From: Clostridia bacterium
GTDB lineage: Bacteria; Bacillota; Clostridia; TANB77; CAG-508
DNA length: 64,000 nt
Assembly (NCBI GenBank): GCA_017515985.1
Contig: JAFWDV010000005.1
Coordinates: 1 to 64,000, forward strand
Direction: 5' to 3'
The number at the start of each line of letters is the position of its first letter. Positions within the stretch are counted from its first letter, which is position 1. The position numbers were made by a program, and so were the translations under genes. A model generated the notes under the pieces. That model made no database searches. It saw only the letters and a list, made by a program, of their open reading frames with translations, and was not told the DNA's origin. Positions 25,161 through 33,062 of this stretch are shown here, in pieces.

Positions 25161-26177
25161 TTAATTTTCAATTATATTTTTTATCGTTTCACAACGCTTT
25201 ATATCTCTATCATACGCATTCAATTCATCGCCTAATAGCTTTTGCAAATTACCTACTTGTGTATATAGCTCTAACTTTCTAACTTTAGCATCATCAAGCT
25301 CTTTTATAATACCTAAATCTGTACCAAGCTTAACATCAGATAATAGTGATCTGCACTCATCCGATGATAGCTTTCTGCTATTAACCAATAAACCATATGC
25401 CCTATAAACTCTATCTTCCAATTCTATAGGCTTTTTTTCAAGATTTTTTCTTGCCAAACGCTCTTGCTCAATTATCTTATCGGTAACAGCCTTAACATTT
25501 TTCATGATTTCACTTTCTGTAAGTCCTAAAGATTGATTGTTGAATATTTGATAAATATCACCCTTGCTTTCAGAGCCTTCGCCATAAATACCTCTTATAT
25601 TCATTCCAAAACTATTAACAGCCCTTAGAACCTTAGATATATTTCCTGTGATAGCCAAGCCTGGAAGATGCACCATTATAGATATTCTAAGACCTGTTCC
25701 AACATTTGTAGGGCACGCCGTCAAATACCCAAAATCTTTACTATATGCATAGTCAACAAGTTCGCTTAGCTTATCATCGATTTCAGTTATAAGGCCGACT
25801 AGATTTTCAATTTCTAATCCTGCGCTAAAAACTTGCAAACGCAAATGGTCCTCTTCATTAACCATTATGCAAATATTCTCGTCATCATTAATAAGTATCG
25901 CCTGATTACGGCCATCTTTCATAGCAAACTCTGGACTAATTAAATGCTTTTCCATCAAACTAACTTTGGTTATATAGTCCATATTTTCCATTTTGCAAAA
26001 TTTTAAACCATAACCTAAAGCAGGCGTTATTTCCTCAAGTTTATCGAGTACTGCCTTAGATTCATCTTTAACATAGTTATTCTTAAAATTAAACTCAGCG
26101 AGGTTTCTAGCAAGTCTTACTCTTGAGCTAATTACAATATCAGAATCTTTACCCGTTTGTAAATACCAATTTGACAT
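25161..26177 (-). CDS. mcsB: McsB, protein arginine kinase
   Basis: 338 residues, phosphagen-kinase fold. Family motifs include ISSRVRLARNL near residue 16, MVNEEDHLRLQ, and the active-site region TACPTNVGTGLRISIM with the conserved Cys. McsB phosphorylates arginines, including those of CtsR, and so marks proteins for ClpCP. It is placed between mcsA and clpC with short gaps (15 and 24 bases), the standard order. Confidence 0.96.
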   Translation of the reverse strand: MSNWYLQTGKDSDIVISSRVRLARNLAEFNFKNNYVKDESKAVLDKLEEITPALGYGLKFCKMENMDYITKVSLMEKHLISPEFAMKDGRNQAILINDDENICIMVNEEDHLRLQVFSAGLEIENLVGLITEIDDKLSELVDYAYSKDFGYLTACPTNVGTGLRISIMVHLPGLAITGNISKVLRAVNSFGMNIRGIYGEGSESKGDIYQIFNNQSLGLTESEIMKNVKAVTDKIIEQERLARKNLEKKPIELEDRVYRAYGLLVNSRKLSSDECRSLLSDVKLGTDLGIIKELDDAKVRKLELYTQVGNLQKLLGDELNAYDRDIKRCETIKNIIEN

Positions 26178-26192
26178 ACTACTACCACCCTC

Positions 26193-26756
26193 CTATTTCT
26201 TTTCATCTTGTAATTTCTTTATTTTATCTCTGATCTTTGCAGCATCTTCATATCGCTCTTCTTTGATAGCTAATTTAATGTCCTCATTTAGCTTATCCAA
26301 TTCCTGCATAGTTTTATCTATTGCAGGTTCGTGTTTAATTTCTGCATCTTTAGAGCTGTCTGTTAACTTTTTACTAGGCACTGCCAATCTCTTTGGCGCT
26401 CTTCCTCTATGTTTTGCTGAACCATGAAGATTCTTTAATACCGATTCAATTTTACTTGCAAATGTACTATAGCAATCAGCACATCCAAATTTTCCATTTT
26501 TGGCAAACTCTTCATATGTCAAACCGCATTTTGGACATTTTGTAATCATATTCCCAGAAAAGCTTGGTAATAAGCTATCCTCATCAAAGAAATCACTTAT
26601 AAAATTAGAAAAACTTATTGGCATACTAAAATCCATTTCATCTATGCCAAGTTTTTTTGCACATTCATCACATAAGTTGTATTCTGTTTTCTCACCATTA
26701 ATAACGTGAGTATAATGTACGTTAGCTTCGTGCTTACCACAATTTGAACATAACAT
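26193..26756 (-). CDS. mcsA: McsA, activator of McsB
   Basis: 187 residues from the ATG at 26756 (GGAGG nine bases before). Four Cys pairs typical of McsA: MLCSNCGKHE, YNLCDECAKK, TKCPKCGLTY and FGCADCYSTF. A C-terminal UVR motif (IKLAIKEERYEDAAKIRDKIKKL) follows. McsA binds zinc and stimulates the kinase McsB. It is the second gene of the CtsR operon. Confidence 0.95.
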   Translation of the reverse strand: MLCSNCGKHEANVHYTHVINGEKTEYNLCDECAKKLGIDEMDFSMPISFSNFISDFFDEDSLLPSFSGNMITKCPKCGLTYEEFAKNGKFGCADCYSTFASKIESVLKNLHGSAKHRGRAPKRLAVPSKKLTDSSKDAEIKHEPAIDKTMQELDKLNEDIKLAIKEERYEDAAKIRDKIKKLQDEKK

Positions 26757-26777
26757 ATAAATCATCCTCCTTTAGAT

Positions 26778-27224
26778 TTAAACTAAATTAATAAGCATGT
26801 TTTTAAATATACTTGCTCTCAAAATATCCCTATACTCGCTAGGTATTATTAAAACGTTATCACTTGTTGCAACTTTTAAAAGCTTTGCTTGCTCTTCAGA
26901 AATCACATCGTATGAAAGTAGATTACTAATAAAAATGTCAACCTCTTGAGAAGTTATACTATCTTCAACGCTTTCTATAATATGCATAATATACTTGCTC
27001 TTTGAAATGTTCATTTTCTTAATTGTAATGTGGCCACCTCCACCACGCCTACTTTCCACGTAGTAGCCTTGCGCAGGTTTAAACCTTGTTGCAATTACGT
27101 AGTTAATCTGCGATGGAACACAATTAAATTGTTCAGCCAAATCGTTTCTTTGTATTTCTATATAATCTGTTTCATCAAATAATTCCTTTATAAATTCTTC
27201 TATCATATCTGACATTCTTGCCAT
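26778..27224 (-). CDS. ctsR: CtsR, heat-shock repressor
   Basis: 148 residues with the winged-helix N-terminal domain (RNDLAEQFNCVPSQINYVI), the glycine-rich wing SRRGGGGHITI that contacts DNA and senses heat, and the C-terminal dimerisation domain. CtsR represses clp genes and its own operon and is inactivated by heat and McsB. AGGAGG precedes the ATG. It is preceded by two CtsR operators flanking the promoter. Confidence 0.96.
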   Translation of the reverse strand: MARMSDMIEEFIKELFDETDYIEIQRNDLAEQFNCVPSQINYVIATRFKPAQGYYVESRRGGGGHITIKKMNISKSKYIMHIIESVEDSITSQEVDIFISNLLSYDVISEEQAKLLKVATSDNVLIIPSEYRDILRASIFKNMLINLV

Positions 27225-27244
27225 AGGAATCCTCCTTTCTTGAC

Positions 27245-27333
27245 TTTGACTTTCTTTGACCTTTAAATAATATTATAAACCCAAAATAAAAAAAGTCAAT
27301 ACTTTTTGCAAAAGTTTTTGACCTTTTTTGACT
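27245..27333 (-). promoter_or_regulatory. ctsR operon promoter with two CtsR boxes
   Basis: On the minus strand a promoter TTGACT (27294-27299), 16-base spacer, TATAAT (27272-27277). Two heptad direct repeats match the CtsR operator RGTCAAA-N3-RGTCAAA: AGTCAAA-AAA-GGTCAAA at 27317-27333 (upstream) and GGTCAAA-GAA-AGTCAAA at 27245-27261 (downstream of the -10). The flanking arrangement supports autoregulation. Confidence 0.92.
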
Positions 27334-27339
27334 TTCGTA

Positions 27340-27954
27340 TTACCTACACGATTTTCTAACTGCTTTCTTTACGCTATTTATGTTCTTTTTTACACTTCTA
27401 ATAATATCTTTATCTTCCTCACTATAATTAAAATACAAGGTGTCAAAAGCCTCTCCTCTTGTGCACTCATCTATATCTTTCCATACACTTTGGATTTCTT
27501 CAACAAATCTAATCCATTCCATATAAATCTTTTTATACTTAACATATATCCCATTTTTACCATTTAGCCAATCTAGAACCAATATCTCCTTCTGCTCTTC
27601 ACAGTTACATGTATCTTGCTTATAAAAAATGTCCTTCTTTAAATCTACAGGAATCAAAGGAAAAGTTACACATTGCATTGGTTTTACTGGATGAATTTGA
27701 CATCTTGAATCTGTTTCATTGTTTAATATACATCTATCATCTTTACCGCTGGCTTTGATAACAATCTCGAGAGGTTGATTTTCCAAGCTTTTCGTATATT
27801 TTTCTACAAATTCGCGTGGAGATATATTCATATATCTACTTATTTCAACCACGTTAACAGGCGTAATCTTTATATCGCCTCTATTAATACAACATCTATC
27901 ACAAATATTGCAACCAAGCTTCGTTTTTGATTTCAATGTAACATACGTTGCCAT
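27340..27954 (-). CDS. YkgJ-family cysteine cluster protein
   Basis: 204 residues. The N-terminal half carries the YkgJ/PF03692 Cys signature: CNICDRCCINRGDI near residue 16, then CILNNETDSRCQIHPVKPMQC with Phe-Pro-Leu after it. These residues are thought to bind zinc or an iron-sulphur cluster; no reaction is established. AGGAGG precedes the ATG. The stop lies just upstream of the ctsR promoter, so it is the gene before the heat-shock operon on the same strand. Confidence 0.85.
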   Translation of the reverse strand: MATYVTLKSKTKLGCNICDRCCINRGDIKITPVNVVEISRYMNISPREFVEKYTKSLENQPLEIVIKASGKDDRCILNNETDSRCQIHPVKPMQCVTFPLIPVDLKKDIFYKQDTCNCEEQKEILVLDWLNGKNGIYVKYKKIYMEWIRFVEEIQSVWKDIDECTRGEAFDTLYFNYSEEDKDIIRSVKKNINSVKKAVRKSCR

Positions 27955-27968
27955 TTATACCTCCTGTG

Positions 27969-27996
27969 AAATTTTTTCCTCCGTCCCCAAAATTTC
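27969..27996. repeat. Dispersed GGGGACGGAGG-type repeat, copy 3
   Basis: Same core as at 6551 and 12309, in the same orientation as copy 1, in the 44-base gap between two minus-strand genes. Confidence 0.75.
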
Positions 27997-27998
27997 TT

Positions 27999-28451
27999 TT
28001 ATCTTTTAAATAAGCTCTTTATTTTATTGATTATTCTCTTTATCAAGCTATCTTCGTTCTTACTTATATCAACAGGCAAATTCTCCTTATTTATTTCGCC
28101 AGACTCCTGCATTTTTCTGTTTCTTTCATATATTTTATCTATATCGTATTTTTCTTCTTTCTTCTTTTCCTCTTCAACAGAATTCTGCTTCAATATTTTT
28201 TCTATAACGCTCTTTTGATTTTCATTTGCAAAGTGATTCATATAAATAGCAATAATAACAGTGTTAGCTTCTCTTGAAATAATTTGCTCATCAACACGTA
28301 ATTCATCATTGTATTCGTACTTGTAATTCTTATCGCAATTATTCTCATAAAACTGAAGCTCTGTCTTTGGAATTTTATCAACTTCATCTTCTGGTATGTG
28401 TTTTAGAAGCTCTAATACTTCGGTATATGCTCTTGCATATTTTTTCTCCAT
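27999..28451 (-). CDS. Hypothetical charged protein
   Basis: 150 residues beginning MEKKYARAYTEVLELLKHIPEDEVDKIPKT (first 20 suffice to identify the frame). The N-terminal 90 residues are helical; the rest is charged and disordered, ending in a basic RIINKIKSLFKR. Similar short proteins with KIPKxxLxFYxxN segments occur in Clostridia, but no function is known. The stop is next to the repeat. The small gene at 28475 is upstream by 23 bases, likely same transcript. Confidence 0.6.
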   Translation of the reverse strand: MEKKYARAYTEVLELLKHIPEDEVDKIPKTELQFYENNCDKNYKYEYNDELRVDEQIISREANTVIIAIYMNHFANENQKSVIEKILKQNSVEEEKKKEEKYDIDKIYERNRKMQESGEINKENLPVDISKNEDSLIKRIINKIKSLFKR

Positions 28452-28474
28452 AATTACTCCCCCAAGTGATTATT

Positions 28475-28669
28475 TTATCTTTCGTTATTTGAATTTTCTG
28501 GTCCAGACTTATCCTTATCATGACGACCAAATTCTTTTTCAAAACTTTTTTGATAACTGTCGTATTCCTCATAAGTAATTCCGTTTTCTTCTCTAAGACT
28601 TCTTTTTACAAGTTCTTTCATCCCTGGGATTTGCTTGTCTTGCATTTCATTTGTTTCAACTGTTTCCAT
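28475..28669 (-). CDS. Small hydrophilic protein
   Basis: 64 residues, starting METVETNEMQDKQIPGMKEL and ending in a Lys/Ser/Asn-rich tail. No motif. Supported by a good site (GGAGG six bases before the ATG) and by its position between the alarmone synthetase and the 27999 gene on the same strand. It may be a small conserved protein of this lineage. Confidence 0.5.
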   Translation of the reverse strand: METVETNEMQDKQIPGMKELVKRSLREENGITYEEYDSYQKSFEKEFGRHDKDKSGPENSNNER

Positions 28670-28698
28670 TTCATCCTCCGTAAATCAATTTTAATTTA

Positions 28699-29364
28699 TT
28701 ATTCTTCAATGTTTTTGATAGCAACCATTTGGTTATCCATGCTATTAATTATTTTCGCACACTTAACTAATTCATTAGAAACTTTTTTACTGATTTTATT
28801 ATTTGTCTTATATTTTATATCATGTTCAAGGCTAGCCCAAAAATCCATTGCCAACGTTCTTACTTGTATCTCTACTTTAACCGGAATAGTTTGTCTAAGA
28901 ACTTGAACAGGAACCTCAACAACCATATGATAACTTGCATAACCACTTTTTTTTGGCTTAGCAACGTAGTCTTTTTCAATAAGAACATTTACATCAGGAG
29001 TGCTCTTTAAAACCTCTACCACAGTATAAATATCATCTTTAAGTGGACATACAATTCTTACACCAGCCACATCATTTATATTCTCAACTAAACTTTGATA
29101 CGTAAGCTCAAGTTTCTTTCCTTCTAATTTCTTTATAATACTTTCAGGCTTTTTAATTCTCGTTTTTGTATGATCTATTACCGAACAACCATAAAAGTAT
29201 TTAAACTCATCTTGTAAGATTTCTAACTTTGTTTCCAATTGCTTTATTGCTGCAGAATATACAAACATTAATTTATTGTATGTATCATCTGATGAATTAA
29301 TTTTGTCTGAATTTACAAGAAAATTATCTAATGTAATTACCTGTTTTCCCTCTATATCACCCAT
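28699..29364 (-). CDS. Small alarmone synthetase, RelQ type
   Basis: 221 residues comprising a RelA/SpoT synthetase domain without the hydrolase, TGS or ACT domains. Motifs: GCSVIDHTKTRIKKPESI (ATP/GTP region), NDVAGVRIVC, SGYASYHMVVEVP and EIQVRTLAMDFWASLEHDI. Small alarmone synthetases make (p)ppGpp from ATP and GTP/GDP in response to stress, including wall damage. AGGAGG precedes the ATG. The 290-base stretch upstream holds no gene, only an A/T-rich region. Confidence 0.92.
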   Translation of the reverse strand: MGDIEGKQVITLDNFLVNSDKINSSDDTYNKLMFVYSAAIKQLETKLEILQDEFKYFYGCSVIDHTKTRIKKPESIIKKLEGKKLELTYQSLVENINDVAGVRIVCPLKDDIYTVVEVLKSTPDVNVLIEKDYVAKPKKSGYASYHMVVEVPVQVLRQTIPVKVEIQVRTLAMDFWASLEHDIKYKTNNKISKKVSNELVKCAKIINSMDNQMVAIKNIEE

Positions 29365-29602
29365 AAATTAATTCCTCCTTTGCATAATAATATTATATGG
29401 CACGATTGTTTTCTTCATATATTGATTGTGTGATTTTTTAGTGAACCGTGTTATATAAATAAAATACGTACCTTTAATATTACTAATACTAGAAAAAGAT
29501 TAAAATAAACTTAAAGCTTAACGATATTTTTCCAATAACATTATAACTTTAAGTTTATTTATAGACAAGTATTTTTTATTTTTTTATTCCTTACAATATA
29601 AT

Positions 29603-29644
29603 AAACCCTCCTCACCAAACTTTTACATCTGGCAAGAAGGGCTT
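29603..29644 (-). terminator. Intrinsic terminator of the 29653 gene
   Basis: Stem of about 15 base pairs including several G-U pairs (29630-29644 with 29603-29617), loop of 12. Confidence 0.8.
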
Positions 29645-29652
29645 ACTGTGTT

Positions 29653-30306
29653 TTAATCTCCTCTGAAAGACTCGCGTACACCAAGCAAAAACTGCTGCAA
29701 ACAGATAATATCTGCCACAGAATATTCGCCATCCGAATTGACATCGGCCAAGACACGATCAGTTGACCTGTCCATCAGACCATCAATATCTGAATAGTCA
29801 TCAAGATTGAAGTCGCGTTCCTCGATCAACCACCGTTTCATCACAGCAATGTCAAATACGTCAACCAGGCCATCACGGTTCAAGTCACCAAGAGCATATC
29901 CATCATGGTCAAGTACCGTGATATTGTACCCGCTGACAGGCAACAGTGTTACTTTTTCCGGTTCATTGACTACAGGAACATGAACAACCCAGTTTTCCTT
30001 GTCATATTTGCCTACGATGTAGATATCGTATTGAATGACGTTGGTCAAATCGGTTACCATGCTCTTGTCAGAAGCCCAGTACGAAACCATTTCGTCGGTA
30101 ATCCAAATATGGTCACCAATTCTTGGACTCTCCGCATCTGTTTCTTCTGATACCTCTGTGGTTGCTTCAACTTCATCTGTCACGTCCATGGTTGCTTCTT
30201 CAGTGTCTGCTTCTGCATACGCAATTTGCATAGTGTCTCTAGCCCCCGCATACGCCAGGGCCATCGCAATTGTTAAAACAATTGCAAGATTTTTCCGTAT
30301 TTTCAT
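29653..30306 (-). CDS. Small secreted dockerin protein
   Basis: 217 residues. Signal peptide at 1-33 (MKIRKNLAIVLTIAMALAYA, ending AYAEA), an acidic Thr/Glu linker, an uncharacterised domain of about 70 residues (DHIWITDEMVSYWASDKS) and a C-terminal type I dockerin with two calcium loops: LGDLNRDGLVDVFD and LADVNSDGEYSVAD. It is the second dockerin protein in the window after the M23 peptidase and could dock to the same surface cohesin. The gene is GC-rich and has its own promoter and terminator. Confidence 0.85.
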   Translation of the reverse strand: MKIRKNLAIVLTIAMALAYAGARDTMQIAYAEADTEEATMDVTDEVEATTEVSEETDAESPRIGDHIWITDEMVSYWASDKSMVTDLTNVIQYDIYIVGKYDKENWVVHVPVVNEPEKVTLLPVSGYNITVLDHDGYALGDLNRDGLVDVFDIAVMKRWLIEERDFNLDDYSDIDGLMDRSTDRVLADVNSDGEYSVADIICLQQFLLGVRESFRGD

Positions 30307-30341
30307 ACAGAATACCCCCTTTTAGGTTTTAGTATACTTCT

Positions 30342-30369
30342 ATTATAGCATTTTTATTAATTATGTCAA
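30342..30369 (-). promoter_or_regulatory. Promoter of the 29653 gene
   Basis: On the minus strand TTGACA (30364-30369), 16-base spacer ending TGC, TATAAT (30342-30347). Confidence 0.75.
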
Positions 30370-30381
30370 ATAGTGCTGGAT

Positions 30382-33006
30382 TTACTCCCTTTCATATTTA
30401 CGCTTATCATATGAGTCCTCAATAGCCTTAATCGATGATTGATGGCTTTTTATAAACTCTTTTGCCTCTTCTTTACTCATACGTACAGATGGTAACTCGG
30501 CCGTTTTTTCAACTATTTTTCTTCCCCAATTACGTCTATGATTTACACTACGAACGTAGTCTTTCTGTCTATTAAATCCATTTCTTGATGAAGCATTCCC
30601 CATTAAATCTAAGTCTCCATTCGGATTATTTATCTGCTCAAGGACGATTTTAATTGGAACTATGTAAGTTCTTCCATCTTGGCTCTCTAAATAAGCAACT
30701 CTCTTTTCTATAACTGGTATTATTATATATTTTTTGAACACAGGACATTTCTTTGCATCAATTTTTAGATATTCTGTTGCACCCAAATCAATATAAAAAT
30801 CAATAATACACTCTTCATCAATTCCAACAGGGCCTCTTGAAACTGAAGGTATCGGATCAGGCCCCGGTATAGGAGGTGGATTTAATCCGTCAATTGGACT
30901 ACCTTTTATGCCAATTTTCTTTAGCTCTTCCCAATCTTTTATAATGTTGTATTTTTCATTAATTGCATTTGCTTCTTCAATTGAAATAACTCCCGCATTT
31001 GCCAAGCCATATAATTCCGAATATCTTAGCTCTTCAGCAAGGTATAAATCTAATAATGAACTTGTTTTATCTCCTGATTTTTTCTCATCATCTTCTAACC
31101 CAGTAATAATATCAGATTTTATCTCAGCTAAATTTTCATATGTAAGCATTGGAGAAAGCTCTTTGCCATTCTCATCTACTGAAGGTCTTGTCATAGCAAT
31201 CAAATCCGCAGTAGAATAAAATCCCTCTAAAATTGATGCACTCATTCCATTAGAAATAAGCTTAAAGCCTCGCTCTTCAATATCTGCATCTATAAGCTCT
31301 ATAGCGGTGTCTGATGAAATAACTCCATTATTAAATAATTCAATAATAACATTATCTGGGCATCCAGATTCTTCATAATATTTTATAATATCATCTTCTG
31401 TAATACTGCTCTCATGCAATGCAACTGCATTAATGTATCCATTTTCAAGTAACATCAAGCTTTCTTTTACTAATCCGCTTCTATCATCTTTATATATTCG
31501 CTCTATTTCTTCTACAAGACTAAGCTCTAGTTCGATATTAAACTTCTCATAAATATCTTTTAATGTATCTTTAAAAAATTGTGAATTTTTATCAGCAGTT
31601 CCATTGTCAATCATTTCAAGAATTTTATCCGGTGTAAAATACTCGAATAGATGCTCATCAGATATCACTTGGCATTCTCCAAGCTCAGATGCGATTTTTC
31701 TTTTCTGATTTTCTTCATATTGTCTAATTACATCGTTAATGTCGAAATACTTGGCAGATTCCAATTCCTTAACATCAACTGCCCAAAAATGTTCATCTTC
31801 AAATAATTTCCATATTAGCTCTGACTCTGTGCCTGAAAAAAGTTTATCCTTGCCTTTTTTAGTTAGAACCTCCATTTGAGTTTCCCTATCAACATCAGCC
31901 TCAAGAATTGACTTTAATGTTGTGTTTCTTCGCAAATCTCTATCTTCAATTTCTCCTTTAGAATATAGCCAAAGAATTTGAAGCGTGCTTAAGTATGGAA
32001 TTAGCTCTCTATTGTGATTATAGTTGTATATGTTCTCTATAACACCTTGATCAATCATATTTTTATATTCATCAAATGTGATTATTCCAGCTAAAGAATT
32101 AGGATTATTCTTCTGCTTAGATCCTGTTAAATATTCGATAACGCCCTTACGTTCAACAACGCAATCTGCATAATCCTTCATAAAATCAAAAAATCCATCT
32201 TTACCAATATATTCTTCCAAATATTTTATAACATCTTGATCCGATAAAATAGTTTGACGAATGTTTTCAGATATTAGTTCAAAATCAGTAGATGTTTTTC
32301 TAAAAACCATTGATAAAGTAAGCTTTTTCATATCCTCATCAAGTATTTGGTGTCCTTTAACCAAATTAACGCATGTATCAATACCGCTCTTTCTATATAC
32401 TTCAATCTGAGGAGCTATTGGACATTTTTCAAAAGCTTTACTGAAATTATGAATAGTAAGGAATGACTGTAAAAAGCACTGAATAATACATCTTGCATAC
32501 ATATTTTTTCGGATTTCATCAATTTCTTCAACATCATTTTCATCAATATTTTTTGATTCACTATCATGCTTTACATAGTCATCCATAAGGTCTATAGCCT
32601 CTTTAACTGCTTTTTTATACATATCTTCCTCAGGCATCACAAAACCTTCTTCATATTCTTTTAAATATGCAAGCTTAATAGAATGAAGATTTTTAAGTGG
32701 CCCATTTTCAACGTATCTTTGCAAAATATCGATTATAGTATACATCTCATAATCTTTTGTCACTCCGCCCTTTAATTTCAATCTACATGTATAAGTTTTT
32801 TTATCAGCATTTCTAATAAATTGAACATATTTAGGATTAATCAAAGCATTTAAAATCTCTTTATACAATTCAGGATTTGATTCTATATCTTTTCGAGTTT
32901 CCATCATAGGGCTATGATTTGATATTATTTGGCTAATTTCGTCTAATTCACTATCACTCATTACACCTAGTGACTTAGTTCTTTTATTATTAGATTTATC
33001 TGCCAT
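30382..33006 (-). CDS. Large helical protein of unknown function, paralogue 1
   Basis: 874 residues, no membrane segments or signal peptide. The middle (about 250-700) is built from short helical repeats with the recurring form (I/V)IExFNNGVISSDTAIELIDADIEE. A C-terminal domain (about 740-860) contains KCPVFKKYIIIPVIEKRVAYLE and DGRTYIVPIKIVLEQINNP, then SRNGFNRQKDYVRSVNH. It is paralogous to the next upstream gene over its whole length. Neither matches a family I know. The two are separated by 56 bases and likely form an operon. AAAGGAGG precedes the ATG. A basic Pro-rich linker (PPIPGPDPIPS) precedes the C-terminal domain. Confidence 0.7.
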   Translation of the reverse strand: MADKSNNKRTKSLGVMSDSELDEISQIISNHSPMMETRKDIESNPELYKEILNALINPKYVQFIRNADKKTYTCRLKLKGGVTKDYEMYTIIDILQRYVENGPLKNLHSIKLAYLKEYEEGFVMPEEDMYKKAVKEAIDLMDDYVKHDSESKNIDENDVEEIDEIRKNMYARCIIQCFLQSFLTIHNFSKAFEKCPIAPQIEVYRKSGIDTCVNLVKGHQILDEDMKKLTLSMVFRKTSTDFELISENIRQTILSDQDVIKYLEEYIGKDGFFDFMKDYADCVVERKGVIEYLTGSKQKNNPNSLAGIITFDEYKNMIDQGVIENIYNYNHNRELIPYLSTLQILWLYSKGEIEDRDLRRNTTLKSILEADVDRETQMEVLTKKGKDKLFSGTESELIWKLFEDEHFWAVDVKELESAKYFDINDVIRQYEENQKRKIASELGECQVISDEHLFEYFTPDKILEMIDNGTADKNSQFFKDTLKDIYEKFNIELELSLVEEIERIYKDDRSGLVKESLMLLENGYINAVALHESSITEDDIIKYYEESGCPDNVIIELFNNGVISSDTAIELIDADIEERGFKLISNGMSASILEGFYSTADLIAMTRPSVDENGKELSPMLTYENLAEIKSDIITGLEDDEKKSGDKTSSLLDLYLAEELRYSELYGLANAGVISIEEANAINEKYNIIKDWEELKKIGIKGSPIDGLNPPPIPGPDPIPSVSRGPVGIDEECIIDFYIDLGATEYLKIDAKKCPVFKKYIIIPVIEKRVAYLESQDGRTYIVPIKIVLEQINNPNGDLDLMGNASSRNGFNRQKDYVRSVNHRRNWGRKIVEKTAELPSVRMSKEEAKEFIKSHQSSIKAIEDSYDKRKYERE

Positions 33007-33062
33007 TTTTTAATTATTCCTCCTTTATGCTTACAACATTACCAATTTAAGTCAAAAATTTA

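Noticed and set aside
25041..25235. Plus-strand frame across the clpC-mcsB junction
   Set aside because: It overlaps two well-supported minus-strand genes and lacks a ribosome binding site.
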